Shown here: positions 1-11,804 of the stretch, one piece after another
Numbering within the stretch: the first letter of the stretch is position 1
How the letters are laid out: each line of letters starts with the position of its first letter
Origin: Flammeovirgaceae bacterium
GTDB lineage: Bacteria > Bacteroidota > Bacteroidia > Cytophagales > Cyclobacteriaceae
Reading direction: 5' to 3'
Length of the DNA stretch: 64,000 nt
Assembly: GCA_016712035.1 (NCBI GenBank)
Contig: JADJRT010000016.1
Span: 72,736 to 136,735, forward strand
The notes under the pieces: model-generated
Told to the model about the DNA's origin: nothing
What the model saw: the letters and a program-made list of their open reading frames with translations, nothing else
The model's database searches: none
Position numbers and translations under genes: made by a program

Positions 1-1042
1 ATGCGCAGCCGCCTTCCAGTACTCTGAGTTGGTAGTGTTTATTTTTATGGCTTTATTAAAGAAGTGCAAGGCCTGATACCATTTCTCTTGTTTTTCGAGG
101 CAACTGCCGGCACCAAACCAGGCTTCGTCATAAAGGGAATCAAGTTTGGATGATTTTTGGAAATATTTCAACCCCTGATCATACTGTTGCAAATTTTCAT
201 AAGCGGCCCCCATGCAGCAATACACTTCCGGACTCGGTCCTTCAATTTCTATTGTTTTGCTAAACTCTTCCAAAGCCTTGCTGTATTGTTCAAGGTTCAT
301 AAATGAGTTGCCCATATTAAAATGAGCGGATGCAAAATTCTCATCAATGGCAATAGCAAACTCGTAGGCTTCGATCGCTTCTGTAAAACGTTCTAATTTA
401 TTACAAACAATGCCGAGGTTATACCAGGCAGCTGCCGAATAAGGATCTTCGTCAATAAATTTTTTGTAATAGGAGAGACTGCCTTCCAATTGCCCTACCA
501 CGTCTAAGCAAAAGGCAAGTTCGTAGAGCGAACCTTCGTGACTAATATTCTGTTCGATGGATTTTTTGTACACGTCAATGGCCTGCTCATATTTCTCCAT
601 GCTTTGATAGGCCAACCCGATGTTATAATAAATTTCATCCTGCTCTTCGTCCGCAAAGGCAAGCGTTTCTTCATACAAAGCAATGGCATCTTCATATTTG
701 CCTTGCAAGGAAAGGATGGAACCGATAGACAAATGAATTTCCAGATCGTTCGGATGTAGATTTCTGGATCTTTCTAAAAGTTCAAGCGCTTCGTCAAAGC
801 GTTCCAGATTTGTAAATATCTGCGCCTTTACGGTTAGTAACTCTGTGGAGAAAGGATATTGATCAATGGCTTGCTCCACGGCTGCCAGTGCGCGTTTGAA
901 TTTACTTTTCTCTAGATAATACCCAATAATTGTTTCGAAGGATTCGATATCGAAGAACTCATGTTGATTGTGTTTGAGGGTTTCTTCATACCGCTTGATC
1001 AACTCCCTCTTCCTCCTGTCTCTTTCTGAATTCTTGCGCCAT
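1..1042 (-). CDS. TPR-repeat protein, 3' end outside window, one frameshift
   Basis: This is a tetratricopeptide-repeat protein that runs off the left edge, so its C-terminus is missing. The ATG at 1042 begins MAQEFRKRQEEE; the frame breaks within about 1003-1015 and resumes as ELIKRYEETLKHNQ. From there it reads openly to base 1 with about nine TPR-like helical pairs, such as the AAWYNLGIVCNKLERFTEAI type. There is no signal peptide, so it is probably a cytoplasmic scaffold. It lies about 100 bp downstream of the epimerase gene on the same strand and may be the last gene of the exopolysaccharide operon. The break is one base and looks like a sequencing indel. The specific function cannot be named. 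Confidence 0.85.
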
Positions 1043-1140
1043 CAGCTAAAAGGTTTTCCTAAGATAGACAAAATTGTCTTCTCCTAAAATTCTTGGGACA
1101 AATTTCAGGTAATAATTATCCTGAGGCAACCTTGTTCTTT

Positions 1141-2123
1141 TTATTTGTTTATGCTATAAGTGCGTAGATAGTGCTCACAGCACCAATCGAGTGTTTCCGA
1201 GAGATTTCGGAACGAAATCTTCAATTCGTTAACCGCTTTATCATTTTGAAAGTAAAAACTTTCTTTGGCGGCTTTTGTAGACTGTCGGGTAATCATGGGT
1301 ACACTACCTGTTAGCCGGCACCGCAATTCTTCCAGTATTGCAGCCAGTGTAACAATTGATCGATTTAGTTTAATCGAGGGGCCTTTTTTATTGAATCGTT
1401 GCGCAACCTGATCGAACAATGACTTGATAGAGATTGCACCGGCATTGGCAATGAATTTTTCTCCATTAATATTTCTTGAATACACCTGCCACACCATTTC
1501 GGCAACATCGCGCACATCTACATAATTTATTTTGTTCTCTGAATAGAATCGTCTTTCTTTCCAAACATATTGAAATAATTGCGCGCTGCTCTTCGACCAA
1601 TCTGTTGGGGCGAGAATAAGAGAAGGATTGATTACGGAAACTTTAAGGCCTTCTTCTGCACCGCGCCAAACTTCCAATTCGCTCAGATATTTTGATTTCG
1701 CGTAATCAGAATTTAAATCACTTTCAATCCAACGAGTTGTTTCATTTATTTCTCGCATTCCTTTTTTTCTTCCGAGAGCCGCCACCGAGCTGATATGTAT
1801 TAAACGGGGAATACTTTGAGATAAACAGGTATTGACTACATTTTGTGTACCCGTCACATTCACTTCCATGATGGATTTCGCCATTCTTGGATTAAAGGAA
1901 ACCTGAGCAGCAGTATGAATAACGGTTGTGGCACCTTGAAAGGCTTCCTGTAGCATGGCTGGATTTAAGATATCACCTTCCCGCCATTCAACACCAGTAA
2001 GATCATTGATCAAAGACCGATCGCTGTTTTTTCTGTGAAGAGCGACAACCCGTATTTTTCACTCACCAATTTGCGAAGTATATAGCTACCTAAAAGTCCG
2101 TTGGCACCGGTTATGGCTATCAT
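1141..2123 (-). CDS. NAD(P)-dependent epimerase/dehydratase family protein (frameshifted near 2050)
   Basis: This is an extended short-chain dehydrogenase. The ATG at 2123 opens MIAITGANGLLGSYILRKL, with the Rossmann TGxxGxxG motif. The frame breaks at the CCC run at 2049-2051 (one G missing on the coding strand) and resumes as VALHRKNSDRSLINDLTG. Later landmarks are HTAAQVS, the SSVAALG strand, and the catalytic YAKSKYLSE (YxxxK), then VINPSLILAP. The length of about 327 residues is normal for this family. The fold resembles dihydroflavonol-reductase-like epimerases, but the substrate is unknown. It starts 5 bp after the phosphatase gene ends, so it is co-transcribed with the polysaccharide export genes. 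A nucleotide-sugar role is possible but not shown. Confidence 0.85.
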
Positions 2124-2127
2124 TAAA

Positions 2128-2868
2128 TTAGAGGGTGTTATTAAGTAACGGTAAATCTACGGCTTTTCTGAAATACCGATCACGAGGAGCAGCCTCTAAC
2201 ATATGTATATAGTTTTGGTTGTGGCAATCACTTCCAAGAAGATCTACCCAGCCTTGTTCAATAAATTTAATGGCAAGACGCTGAATCGGTTTGGAATAAT
2301 ACCCTAAAATAGAAGGAATGTTTATTTGAAGTAAGGCGCCTCGATCGCGTAACTCTTCGGCTTTTTCCATAGTCATATAAGCATAGCGCTCGGGATGAGC
2401 CAGAATAGGTTTATACCCTTGCGTAATTACTTGAAATATAAAATCATTAAGCTGGTAAGGCTCGTTCAAAAAATTGGTTTCAAAAGAACATGCATTTGAC
2501 CAAACGTTAAGAGCGACTCGCGAGCCTCAACCTTTTCATCAATTCTTCGTCCAAATAGTATTCGGCAGCGGCTTCTATAGAATTGGAATATTCTCTTTGG
2601 CAACGAGATTCTTTAAGTCGTGTAGGGTTTGCCGGATGCTGCTCGGTTCGTTTCGGTAATAATCACTATTGACGTGTGGCGTGGTAATGAGTTTTCGGTA
2701 GCCTAACGAATAGAAATTGCGAACGAGTTCAATGGCTTCTTCATGATTTCTCACCCCATCATCGAGCGCAGCCAATAAATGCGAATGCACATCGGTGTGC
2801 AAAGGATTTTGAAATTTACTTTTAGATCGAAAGAACGAAATCACCGGATGCGCAGTAGGTTTCTCCAA
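2128..2868 (-). CDS. CpsB/YwqE-type PHP-domain tyrosine-protein phosphatase (three frameshifts)
   Basis: This is the metal-dependent PHP-fold phosphatase that pairs with capsule tyrosine kinases. Visible metal-binding motifs are TDVHSHLLAALDDGV (HxH), TTPHVNSDYY, HPERYAYM and LLGSDCHNQ. Three one-base breaks between about 2470 and 2580 separate the N- and C-terminal halves; restoring frame gives IEAAAEYYLDEEL, ESLLTFG and the NFLNEPYQLNDF stretch. The ATG at 2868 overlaps the upstream kinase. A GTG at 2844 shares bases with the kinase stop as GTGA and starts at VISFFRSK, where this family usually begins, so it may be the true start. The kinase-phosphatase coupling suggests reversible control of polysaccharide chain length. 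Confidence 0.85.
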
Positions 2869-5155
2869 TTTCGCTTTAACCGGGTGCGATCTTCATAATA
2901 ACCATACCCATAATAATGATCGTTAACAGGCAATGCATTGAGTACGGTGGAAACATGGGCTAACTTATTGATGGTGATTACCCGATGTAAGTTGTCCATA
3001 AATACCTTCTTCGAGTAGTTAGCGCGGAATACATAAATCGATAGATCAGAGCGCTTCATAGCCATAATGCCATCGGTTACTAAACCTACCGGGGGCGTGC
3101 CAATAACCACAAAGTCATACACTTTTTTCAACTCTTCAATAACATCAGTAAACTCTCCATTCAGTAATAACTCCGAAGGATTAGGAGGATGAGGTCCGGA
3201 GGGGATGAAATCAAAATTTTCAAGCGAAGTTTTAGTTACACATTCTGTCCAGGCATTTTTTTAATCAGGATGGTGCTCATTCCTTTTGCTTAGATCATTG
3301 CCGGCTGGGTATTTTTCATCTTTGGGTTTACGCATATCCAAATCGATAAGGACAACCTTTTTGCGCGACATAGCCAACACACCACCCAGGTTCATGGCTA
3401 GAAAGATTTTCCTTCACCGGATACGGTTGATGTAATAGTAATTACTTTACTCTTATTACCGGTATTGAAGAATTCCAAATTGGTTCGAAGGGTCCTTATC
3501 GCTTCGCTGACTATAGACTTCGGATTATCGATAACATGAAACAATGACACGGCCGAATTGCGTGAAGCGGGAATCATACCCAGTAGCGGAATTTGTGTTC
3601 CTGTCTCTACCTCTTTGGCACTCGTTATTTTATTGTTGAGAATATAAAATTCCGAGAGAAAAAAGTTCAACACGATACCTGCCACGAATCCAATTCCCAA
3701 GAATCATATACCGCTTAGGGGAAATCGGTTCAACAGGAAGTGTAGCGGAAGAAAGAATTTTAAAATCCGGGCACACTGCCCGCCTGAGCAATTTCAAATT
3801 CAGCTTTGGATTGCATCATCGATAAATAAAACTCTTCATAGAGTTTATAATATCTTTGATTCTTGGAGAACTGCGTATTCTTATCGGGCATTTCTGCGAA
3901 TTCCTTCTCCAGTTGATCCTTTCTTTTACTCAATTCGGCTAGTGAGGTAAGCCAATCTTTTTTTATTTCCAATAATTGATTGAACACCTGATCTTGGAGG
4001 GTTTTCAGCTCCTGCTCTTTTTGTTTGAAGGCAAAGGTATTTTCGTTGTAGGCAAGACTGAGTTGATCACGCTCATGCGTAATTCTGCCCAGATCTTCAA
4101 TTCTTTTATTGAGATAGTCGGGTAAAAATTTATAGTGTTGGTTGGCTGTTGTTATTTTACCTGCCGGAATTTCTTCTAATACGGAATTCAATTCAATAAC
4201 TTTCTTATTGACTTCGTACCGCTGTGAGTCCACTTTGTTAATAGCGACAATAGTTCTTTTTAAATCGATGGTTAAATCACTGCTCTTTTTTTTAGGGTGA
4301 AGTTTTCGAAATAATCTTCAAAGCCCTCCATTCGGGTTTCAACCTGGGATAATTCTTTATTTAACCAATCGATCTTTTGTTTGTTAGCGAGATTTTTTTG
4401 TTGATTGCTGTAGGTGATATAGAGGGAATCAATTTTATTTACGATATCGTGTGCTTTTAATGCATTATAATCTTGAAAGGAAATCCGAATTGTGTTGGCA
4501 TTAAAGTTAAGCGGATCAACCTGGATGTTCTTAGAGAGATATTCAATGAGGCTGGGTTTGCTGTTTAATACAAAATAATAATCGTTACCATCGTTTTCAA
4601 CAAAGTATTTTGTTTTTACAATAGTTAACTCGGTTCCATCCATTTTAAGAGGAGCACCAAATGTGCCTGTAACCCGTGTATTGCCTGGGAAGTCAATCAG
4701 GATTGAATATTGACTCTCATTTACAAAATCAAAGTAAAACGGAATGTCGTAGTGAGAATTATTAATAGTTGATAGCGATACCTTAAAAGCCGATCGCTTA
4801 TACATCTCATCCTTCAATACTTTTCCAACACTATAATAGCTAACGGCTACATCCAGCGAGTCGACAAGTTTGCTAAAGAATAATTTGGATTTGATTTGTT
4901 CAATCTCGCCCGAAACGATGTTTAGATTTTGATCTTCAATCATCGGTTTAATTCCCAACTCCGTGGCATCACGTTTGATATCCAGTTTAAGTTCCGATTC
5001 GGATTCAAATAAATCTTTTGTATATCGAATAAAGAGATAGGCCCCAAGGTTGGTCGCAAAAAATATGATAATAAACCACAGGAGGTGTTTCTGAAAACCG
5101 CAGTTAGTTTTTCAAAGTCTATAGAATCGGTTGAATGTGGGGACTTAATATCCAT
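2841..5155 (-). CDS. Wzc/GumC-like exopolysaccharide chain-length protein with BY-kinase domain (at least six frameshifts)
   Basis: This is an inner-membrane polysaccharide co-polymerase fused to a bacterial tyrosine kinase. The pieces, in order, are an N-terminal segment with a TM helix after DFEKLTAVF, a periplasmic Wzz domain, coiled coils (about 4233-3760), a second TM helix (GIGFVAGIVLNFFLSEFY), then the kinase with Walker A STVSGEGKSF, Walker A' VVLIDLDMRKPK and Walker B DFVVIGTPPVG. The C-terminus has a tyrosine cluster, DHYYGYGYYED, as expected for autophosphorylation. Breaks lie near 5088, 4286-4293, 3768, 3695, 3402 and within 3240-3330; most are single homopolymer indels. Restored length is about 770 residues, normal for the family. 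It lies between the export lipoprotein and its cognate phosphatase. Confidence 0.85.
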
Positions 5156-5169
5156 AGATTAATTGCCAA

Positions 5170-5931
5170 TCAATAGCTTTGAAGAACTAGCAGTAAGGTG
5201 GTTAAGCTAATTAGTAAACTAAGTGCGCCTGAATAATCGCGCAAGGCTTCACTAACAGGTCTCCGAACGGGTTCTACATAAATTACATCACCGGGTTCCA
5301 CAATTACATTTCCATCTCTTAAGCCCTGGATGGTACTTAAGTCAATTTCAAATACACGAACGCCTCGAATGAGCCGAATGTTTTGTGCCTTCGAGTCATT
5401 AGTGAGTCCTTTGCCCAAAGCCAACACTTCCAATAAATTCATGTTTTCATTTTCAAGGGGTATTACATGTCCGCCCAGGGCACCTAGTAAAATCACTCGT
5501 TTGTTTTTATAGGTGAGTTGAACGTAAGGCTCCTTAAAAAATTTAGCATACTCTTTTTGTAAAATTTCTTCTGCCTGCCGTAAAGTAAAATTTTCAAGAT
5601 TAATTTCACCTACCATTGGGAAGCGAACTGTACCCTTCAGATCGACCAGATAAACAGGCTCGTCTTCCTCTATTTTTTGTACAGTTCCATTCTTTTGACT
5701 GAGCTCTGGATTAGGATCAATCAACCGCTCGCCCTTGTTTGAATATACTTCTAAGCTCAGCAAATCATTTTTTTGAATGTGGTAATTCTTTTCTACCGCG
5801 CTAACCTCCTTGCTAATACGCTCAGGTTGTACCTCTTCGGTAGATTTAAACATAATGTTCTGCTTATAGGAGGCACACGACATCATGAAAAGAAGAGAAA
5901 CTAGTAATAGGTTACGCACAAACGGAAACAT
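5170..5931 (-). CDS. Polysaccharide biosynthesis/export lipoprotein (Wza-like, SLBB)
   Basis: This is the outer-membrane polysaccharide export component. The 253-residue protein opens with a lipoprotein signal ending LFMMSCASYKQ (lipobox Cys about residue 19). It then has the Poly_export domain (YHIQKNDLLSLEVYS through PMVGEINLENFTL) and an SLBB-like segment (VILLGALGGHVIPLENENMNL, ending before residue 210). A hydrophobic C-terminal helix, LSLLISLTTLLLVLQSY, may anchor it, as is common in Bacteroidota homologues. The frame is intact. It lies 14 bp upstream of the Wzc-like gene in the same direction, so the two are almost certainly one operon and one envelope-spanning complex. Confidence 0.93.
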   Translation of the reverse strand: MFPFVRNLLLVSLLFMMSCASYKQNIMFKSTEEVQPERISKEVSAVEKNYHIQKNDLLSLEVYSNKGERLIDPNPELSQKNGTVQKIEEDEPVYLVDLKGTVRFPMVGEINLENFTLRQAEEILQKEYAKFFKEPYVQLTYKNKRVILLGALGGHVIPLENENMNLLEVLALGKGLTNDSKAQNIRLIRGVRVFEIDLSTIQGLRDGNVIVEPGDVIYVEPVRRPVSEALRDYSGALSLLISLTTLLLVLQSY

Positions 5932-5998
5932 TTAATCGGGTGAAATTACTGATTTTATCAATAATTCACGGTACAGAACAATCTTTTGAAGTATTGTT

Positions 5999-7111
5999 TT
6001 AGCTGGCGGCTTTCAGGCTGGCAATCTCATTCAGGTATTTGGATATAACCAGTTCTTCGTCAAATTCGAATTCGATCTTTCGCCTTCCATTTTCTCCAAA
6101 CTTCTTAAGCGTTGCATCATCAAAGGCAATCATCTGCTCCATTTTCGAGGCAAGATCGTCTGCATTCTTAATTTTACACAGTAAGCCGTTATAGTTATTC
6201 TCTACCACATGATGGCAACCCGGTACATCGGTAGCTACAATGGGTTTTGATGAACTTGCCGCTTCGAGCAACGTGCGTGGAGTTCCTTCGCGGTAAGAAG
6301 GAAGTACAATACAATCAGCGGCATTAATAAACTGCCTTACATCATCGGTAGTGCCTAAGTATTCTATCGTGTTCGATTTTATCCATTCATCAATAACAGG
6401 CAATTGAATACCTCGTTTATGTTCAGGATCTTTACCTCCCAAAAGTTGAAATCGTGCAGCAACACCTTTGCTTTTTAGCTTTTTTACAGCTTCGATATAC
6501 TCCAGAATTCCTTTGTCAGTAATCAGCCTCGAAATCAATAAAAATGTAAACGATTCATTTCTTTTAAATTGGGCTGGCTGAAATTTATTTAAGTCAATGC
6601 CGGAGCCCGGTAACAGATCGGCAGATTTTGCCGGAACCAAATTATTGTTTAAAAACAAGGCCAGGTCATCGGGGTTTTGAAAGAAGACCTTTTTAGGAAA
6701 ACGAAACGCTATTTTATAGAGAAAAATGGCGAATGCAGAAACCACATTCTTCTTTAAGAACACGGTACCTAAACCACACACATTATTAATTGTCGGAATT
6801 TTAAGAATACTGGCTGCAAATGTGCCATACACATTAGGTTTTATCGTGTAATGAAGGACTATATCGGGTTTAACCTTCCGGTAGATGCTCCATAATTCTA
6901 TAATAAGGGCAATATCTTTAATTGGATTAGCCCCACGACTATCCATTTTTACATCGTGGTGTTTGCACCCGATCTCTTCCAAATACTGTGTGTAGTTATC
7001 GTGCGGTGCTATGGTGTGAACTTCGTAGCCTTGGGCCAGAAGTTTTTTAACAAAATTCATCCTGAAATTGTAAATGTTCCAGGATGTGTTCAATACTATC
7101 GCTACTCTCAT
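5999..7111 (-). CDS. Glycosyltransferase family 4
   Basis: This 370-residue GT-B glycosyltransferase probably adds one sugar of the exported polysaccharide on the cytoplasmic face. The N-terminal donor-independent half begins MRVAIVLNTSWNIYNFRMNF. The C-terminal half carries LLISRLITDKGILEYI and the family-4 EX7E-type region around YREGTPRTLLEAASSSKPIV, followed by ATDVPGCHHVVEN. It is closest in feel to PglA- or TuaC-type transferases, but donor and acceptor cannot be read from sequence. The frame is intact. It lies 67 bp upstream of the export lipoprotein in the same direction and is divergent from hflX. A short inverted repeat (ATCTGGT and ACCAGAT, 7122-7143) lies just upstream of the start. 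Confidence 0.9.
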   Translation of the reverse strand: MRVAIVLNTSWNIYNFRMNFVKKLLAQGYEVHTIAPHDNYTQYLEEIGCKHHDVKMDSRGANPIKDIALIIELWSIYRKVKPDIVLHYTIKPNVYGTFAASILKIPTINNVCGLGTVFLKKNVVSAFAIFLYKIAFRFPKKVFFQNPDDLALFLNNNLVPAKSADLLPGSGIDLNKFQPAQFKRNESFTFLLISRLITDKGILEYIEAVKKLKSKGVAARFQLLGGKDPEHKRGIQLPVIDEWIKSNTIEYLGTTDDVRQFINAADCIVLPSYREGTPRTLLEAASSSKPIVATDVPGCHHVVENNYNGLLCKIKNADDLASKMEQMIAFDDATLKKFGENGRRKIEFEFDEELVISKYLNEIASLKAAS

Positions 7112-7272
7112 TGGCCAACGTATCTGGTCAAAACAAACCAGATTAAAGACTTTAGTTTAGGTTAGACTATATTAACGGTTCAAAAATGGCTAAATTCTTA
7201 CAAACTTATTACATGTATTATCAGAATTGGTAAAAAAGTAACTGCTTCTTAATTCGGTGGAACGGAATAAAG

Positions 7273-7280
7273 TAAGTTTG
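7273..7280 (+). promoter_or_regulatory. Candidate Bacteroidota -7 element for hflX
   Basis: TAAGTTTG matches the TAnnTTTG consensus and lies 24 bp before the hflX start codon. The matching -33 TTTG at a 19-bp spacing is not present, so support is partial. Confidence 0.35.
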
Positions 7281-7303
7281 AACCTTATTAGAAGATAAAA
7301 GCA

Positions 7304-8472
7304 ATGACAAAAGCAGTTTTAGTTGCCTTAGCAGATAAAAACCAAGAGATAACAGAAGAACATCTGGATGAAATGGAATTTTTGGCCGAAACAGCCTCGA
7401 TTCAGGTGATGCATCGTTTCATACAGCGGTTACAACAACCTGATGTTCGAACGTTTATAGGGAAAGGTAAACTGGAGGAGGTTAACGCGTATGTGGTTGC
7501 TAATGAAATTGAAAATGTAATTTTTGATGATGATCTCAGTCCATCACAACTCAGAAATCTTGAGAAAGAGCTTAATTCCAAAGACAGTGAAACGAAAAAA
7601 GTTCGGGTATACGACCGAAGTTTACTGATTCTGGATATTTTTTCGATGCGAGCGCAAACAGCCCAATCAAGAGCCCAGGTTGAGTTGGCTATGAATCAAT
7701 ATCTACTTCCGCGCCTTACGGGGATGTGGACGCACCTGGAAAGGCAGCGCGGGGGTACGGGAACGCGTGGTGGTTCGGGTGAAAGGGAAATTGAAACAGA
7801 CCGTAGAAATATTCGGTATAGGATTTCCTTGCTAAAGGATGAGTTGGAAAAATTGACAAGCAGCGCAAAACCCAGCGTAAATCGAGAAACAATGTGGTTC
7901 GTGTCTCTTTGGTGGGTTATACCAATGTAGGCAAGTCTACCTTGATGAACTTACTTTCGAAATCATCTGTAAAAGCTGAGAATAAACTGTTTGCCACGGT
8001 AGATGCCACTGTGCGAAAAGTGGTAATTGGCGACATTCCTTTTTTACTTTCTGATACCGTAGGATTTATTCGAAAATTGCCGCACCATCTCATTGAATCG
8101 TTTAAGTCAACCTTAGATGAAGTTCGGGAGGCCGATATCCTGCTACATGTGGTTGATGTTGCCCATCCTTTTCACGACAACCAGATTGAGGTTGTAAAAA
8201 ACACCTTAGCGGAATTAGGGGCCGGAGAAATCACTACCATTTTAGTATTAAATAAAATCGATTTATTGGAGCAAAAAGAAGCTCCCGTTTCTTTTGAAGA
8301 GCTAAAAGGATACTATCGCGAGCATGGTTTTGACAAGGTGGTATTTATTTCAGCTGAGAAAAAGGAGAATATTACTGAACTGAGGAAAATGCTTTTCGAA
8401 GAGGTTAAGAAAAAGCATTTAACCATTTATCCCAACTATGTAGATTCCTCACACTATATTTTTACAGAGTAG
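7304..8472 (+). CDS. hflX: GTPase HflX (one frameshift at 7848-7852)
   Basis: HflX is a ribosome-associated GTPase that splits stalled 70S or 100S ribosomes under stress. The N-terminal nucleotide-binding domain runs from residue 1 to about 180 and includes the Gly-rich LERQRGGTGTRGGSGEREIE segment, a family hallmark. The G domain has G1 GYTNVGKSTL, G3 DTVGFI and G4 NKID. The frame breaks in an A-run at 7848-7852 where one A is missing; repair joins DELEKI to DKQRKTQRKSRNNVVRVSLV. Restored length is about 390 residues, as usual. It is transcribed divergently from the glycosyltransferase. A pseudogene is unlikely because both halves are perfectly conserved. Confidence 0.95.
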
Positions 8473-8575
8473 TCAGCCTCAAATTTTCCATTTAAACTAA
8501 TTCAATTCCTTTGATAACCAATCGTTGTTGGGAATCAGATTAAGGACTTATATTTCCCCTGTTAACCTAAGTTAT

Positions 8576-11500
8576 ATGATAAAAAATATTTTTGTTTTCG
8601 GCCTTGCTCTTACGCTATCTGCTTCTGCTTTTGCGCAAAAAATAAGAAGGACGCTGCCAGTGCGACAACAACAACTGCCGCGGCTGATTTTAATTCCTAC
8701 TTCAGTCCGGTAAAATGGCGAAGTATTGGTCCTTTTCGGGGTGGGCGCTCTGTGGCATCTACCGGGGTGGTAGGTGATATCAACACGTACTACATGGGCA
8801 CTACCGGGGGCGGTCTTTGGAAAACGGAAGACATGGGCTTAAGCTGGAAAAATATTTCTGATGGGGTTTTTAAGACTGGATCAGTGGGTGCTGTTGCTGT
8901 GGCTGAAAGCGACCCAAATGTAGTTTACGTGGGTATGGGCGAGCACGCGGTGCGTGGCGTGATGACCCACCATGGCGATGGCGTTTATAAATCTACCGAT
9001 GCAGGTAAAACCTGGAAAAAAATTGGTCTTGATTTAACACAACATATAGCCCGTATTGCCATCCACCCGAAAGATCCCAATGTAGTTTTTGTGGCGGCTC
9101 AAGGTGCTCTTTATGGACACTCAACCGACCGTGGTGTATATAAATCCACAGATGGTGGCACCACCTGGAATAAAGTACTTTATATAGATGACAAAACCGG
9201 TTGCGTAGAGTTATCGATGGATATGAATAATCCGCGCATTCTTTATGCTGCGATGACAGAGTATGGCCGCTTACCTTGGAAAGTTATCAGTGGAGGCCCA
9301 ACCAGTGGAATGTATAAGTCAACCGATGGTGGCGAAACCTGGAAGAAAATCCAGAAAGGGTTGCCAACCGAATTAGGTAAAATGGCGGTGGCGGTTTGTC
9401 GCTCAAATTCAGAACGCGTTTATGCCTTGATTGAAAGTGACTCGGACAAAGAAAAAGGTGGATTATTTGTAAGCAATAATGCGGGCGAAAGCTGGTCGCT
9501 TGTTACGAAAGATCACAGATTGATTCAACGGGCCTGGTACTACATCGAACTATTCACCGATCCAAAAGATGATAATACGATTTATGTTTTGAGTGCACCC
9601 GCGTTACGTTCAGAAGATGGTGGCAAAACCTGGGAGAATCTTTCCGGAACGCATGGCGATTTTCACGACTTGTGGATTAATCCGAATGACTCAAGAAATA
9701 TGGTGATCTCCAATGATGGGGGTGCAGGTATTTCTGTGAACTATGGTAAAACATGGTCTACCCAAGCCAACATGCCTACCGCGCAATTTTATAGAATTAA
9801 CGTAGACAATACATTCCCTTATCAGATTTATGCTGGCCAACAAGACAACTCTTCGGTGGTTATCAAAAGCCGTGAGTTAGGCAGTGGTGGAATCACGACT
9901 GCGAGTTGGACCTCATCAGCCGGTGGCGAGAGTGCATTCCTAGCTTTCAATCCCGATGACCCACGATATGTTATGGGTGGGAGCTATCAAGGTACCATTG
10001 AAGTAATTGATACAAAGGCTCATGCCGGAACGAATATTATGCCAGCGCCTATTCAATATTTAGGCATGGATGCAAAAGATATTAAGTACCGATACAACTG
10101 GAATGCACCTATCATTTGGTCGAAGCATGAGCCCAACGCTTTCTATCATGGCTCACAACTTTTATTAAAGACTACGGATATGGGTGTTACGTGGACGGAA
10201 GTGTCACCGGATCTAACCCGCAATGAAAAATCCAAACAAGGTAAAGGCGGTGGTCCTTACACAAACGAAGCCGTAGGTGCAGAGAATTATGGTACTCTTG
10301 CTTATGTGATTGAATCGCCTCACGAAAAAGGCGTTATCTGGACAGGTAGTGATGATGGGTATGTACATGTTACCCGCGATAATGGTGCAAGTTGGCAAAA
10401 CGTTACTCCCGCTGGCTTACAAGAGTGTTTGATCAATGCGATTGAAGTATCGCCACACGATGCCGCTACGGCTTACATCGCTACTACCCGCTACAAGTTT
10501 AACGATCATGCTCCTGGGCTTTATAAAACAACAGACTATGGTAAGTCCTGGACAAAAATCAATACCGGTATTCCTAACAATGCCTTTACACGCGTAGTGC
10601 GTGAAGATGAGGTGCGCAAAGATTTGTTATTTGCCGGTACGGAGTTAGGTGTATTCATTTCATGGAATGGTGGCAAGGATTGGTCTGCATTTCAACTTAA
10701 TTTGCCTTTAACACCCATCACGGATCTTCGCGTGCATAAGGGTGATTTAATAGCGGCTACCTCAGGACGATCTTTTTGGGTACCGGACGACCTCGGGTTA
10801 GTGCGTCAATACAATAAGGATGCGGCTGATTTTTCTCTTTTTAAACCTGAGCCAGCCATGCTTATGAAAGGTAATAGCGAGTTAGATGGAAACTCTGCTG
10901 AGTTTGATGGATCGAATCCTTACCGCGGGGTTAATCCGGCAACAGGCGTTGTCATATATTATCAACTACCCGAGCTTAAAGAGAAGGAAAATATCACACT
11001 TGATATTAAAGATGCGCAGGGGAACCTCGTTCGTTCATTCACTTCACAACGGGACTCTACTTTCAAGCGTTATGATGGTGTGCCACCGGCAGACCCCACG
11101 TTATCAAAATCAAAAGGACTCAATCGTTTCGTTTGGAATCTTCGATATCCAACCATGAAAGGTGTGCCCAATGTTTATATCGAAAGTAGCTACCGTGGAC
11201 ACAAAGCCTCGCCTGGTAAATACACAGCAACTTTGAAATCTGGAGAAAAAGTAATTACCACGGAGTTCGAGATTTTACCTAATCCATTATATCCAACTGA
11301 TGCGAAGACCTACCTCGAGTATCACACAACCATGAGTAGCATGGAAGCCGAGGTAACTAAAATGCACTCGATGATCAACACTTTGGATAATAAGAGAGAA
11401 CAGCTTGATAGGTTGTTGAAAAACTTACCGAAGGAAGAAAAATATGCCGTTTTGAAAAAGGATGGTCAGGCACTTGTACAGACTATGAAACAATGGGACG

Positions 11501-11763
11501 AGGATATGGTGCAACGTAAATCAAAAGCGTATGATGATGTTGAAAATTTTCCAAACAAATTCACAGCAAACTACTTATTCATGCTTAATCACACCGAAAG
11601 CGATATCCCCAAAGTAACGAAGCCTACATTGGATCGATTGAAAGAACTTAATGCTGTTTGGAGTGGATTACAAAACAGAGGGCAGCAAATTTTGGATAAA
11701 GATCTGCCCGCATTTAATAAGCGTTTGTGGGATGCCGGAGTAGGACCTGTTTGGACTAACTAA
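8576..11763 (+). CDS. Secreted VPS10/sortilin-type beta-propeller protein (one frameshift at 8637-8642)
   Basis: This is a large secreted beta-propeller protein of about 1060 residues. The start ATG at 8576 gives a signal peptide ending ASAFAQK. One A is missing from the A-run at 8637-8642, after which the frame reads FNSYFSPVKWRSIGPFRGG. Seven or more Asp-box repeats (S/T-x-D-x-G-x-T-W) follow, including STDAGKTWKK, STDGGTTWNK, STDGGETWKK, SEDGGKTWEN and TTDYGKSWTK. The C-terminal part has an FN3-like segment and an alpha-helical tail. Annotators often call these glycosyl hydrolase or sortilin-like, but no catalytic activity can be read here. It is followed after about 40 bp by a YdjC-type deacetylase. 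Confidence 0.88.
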
Positions 11764-11804
11764 ATTCATGAATCAATTTTGATTTGTATACGAAACAAAA
11801 GCAA

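Noticed and set aside
7848..7930. Programmed frameshift in hflX
   Set aside because: A single missing A in a homopolymer explains it, hflX is not known to frameshift, and many other genes here show the same error type.
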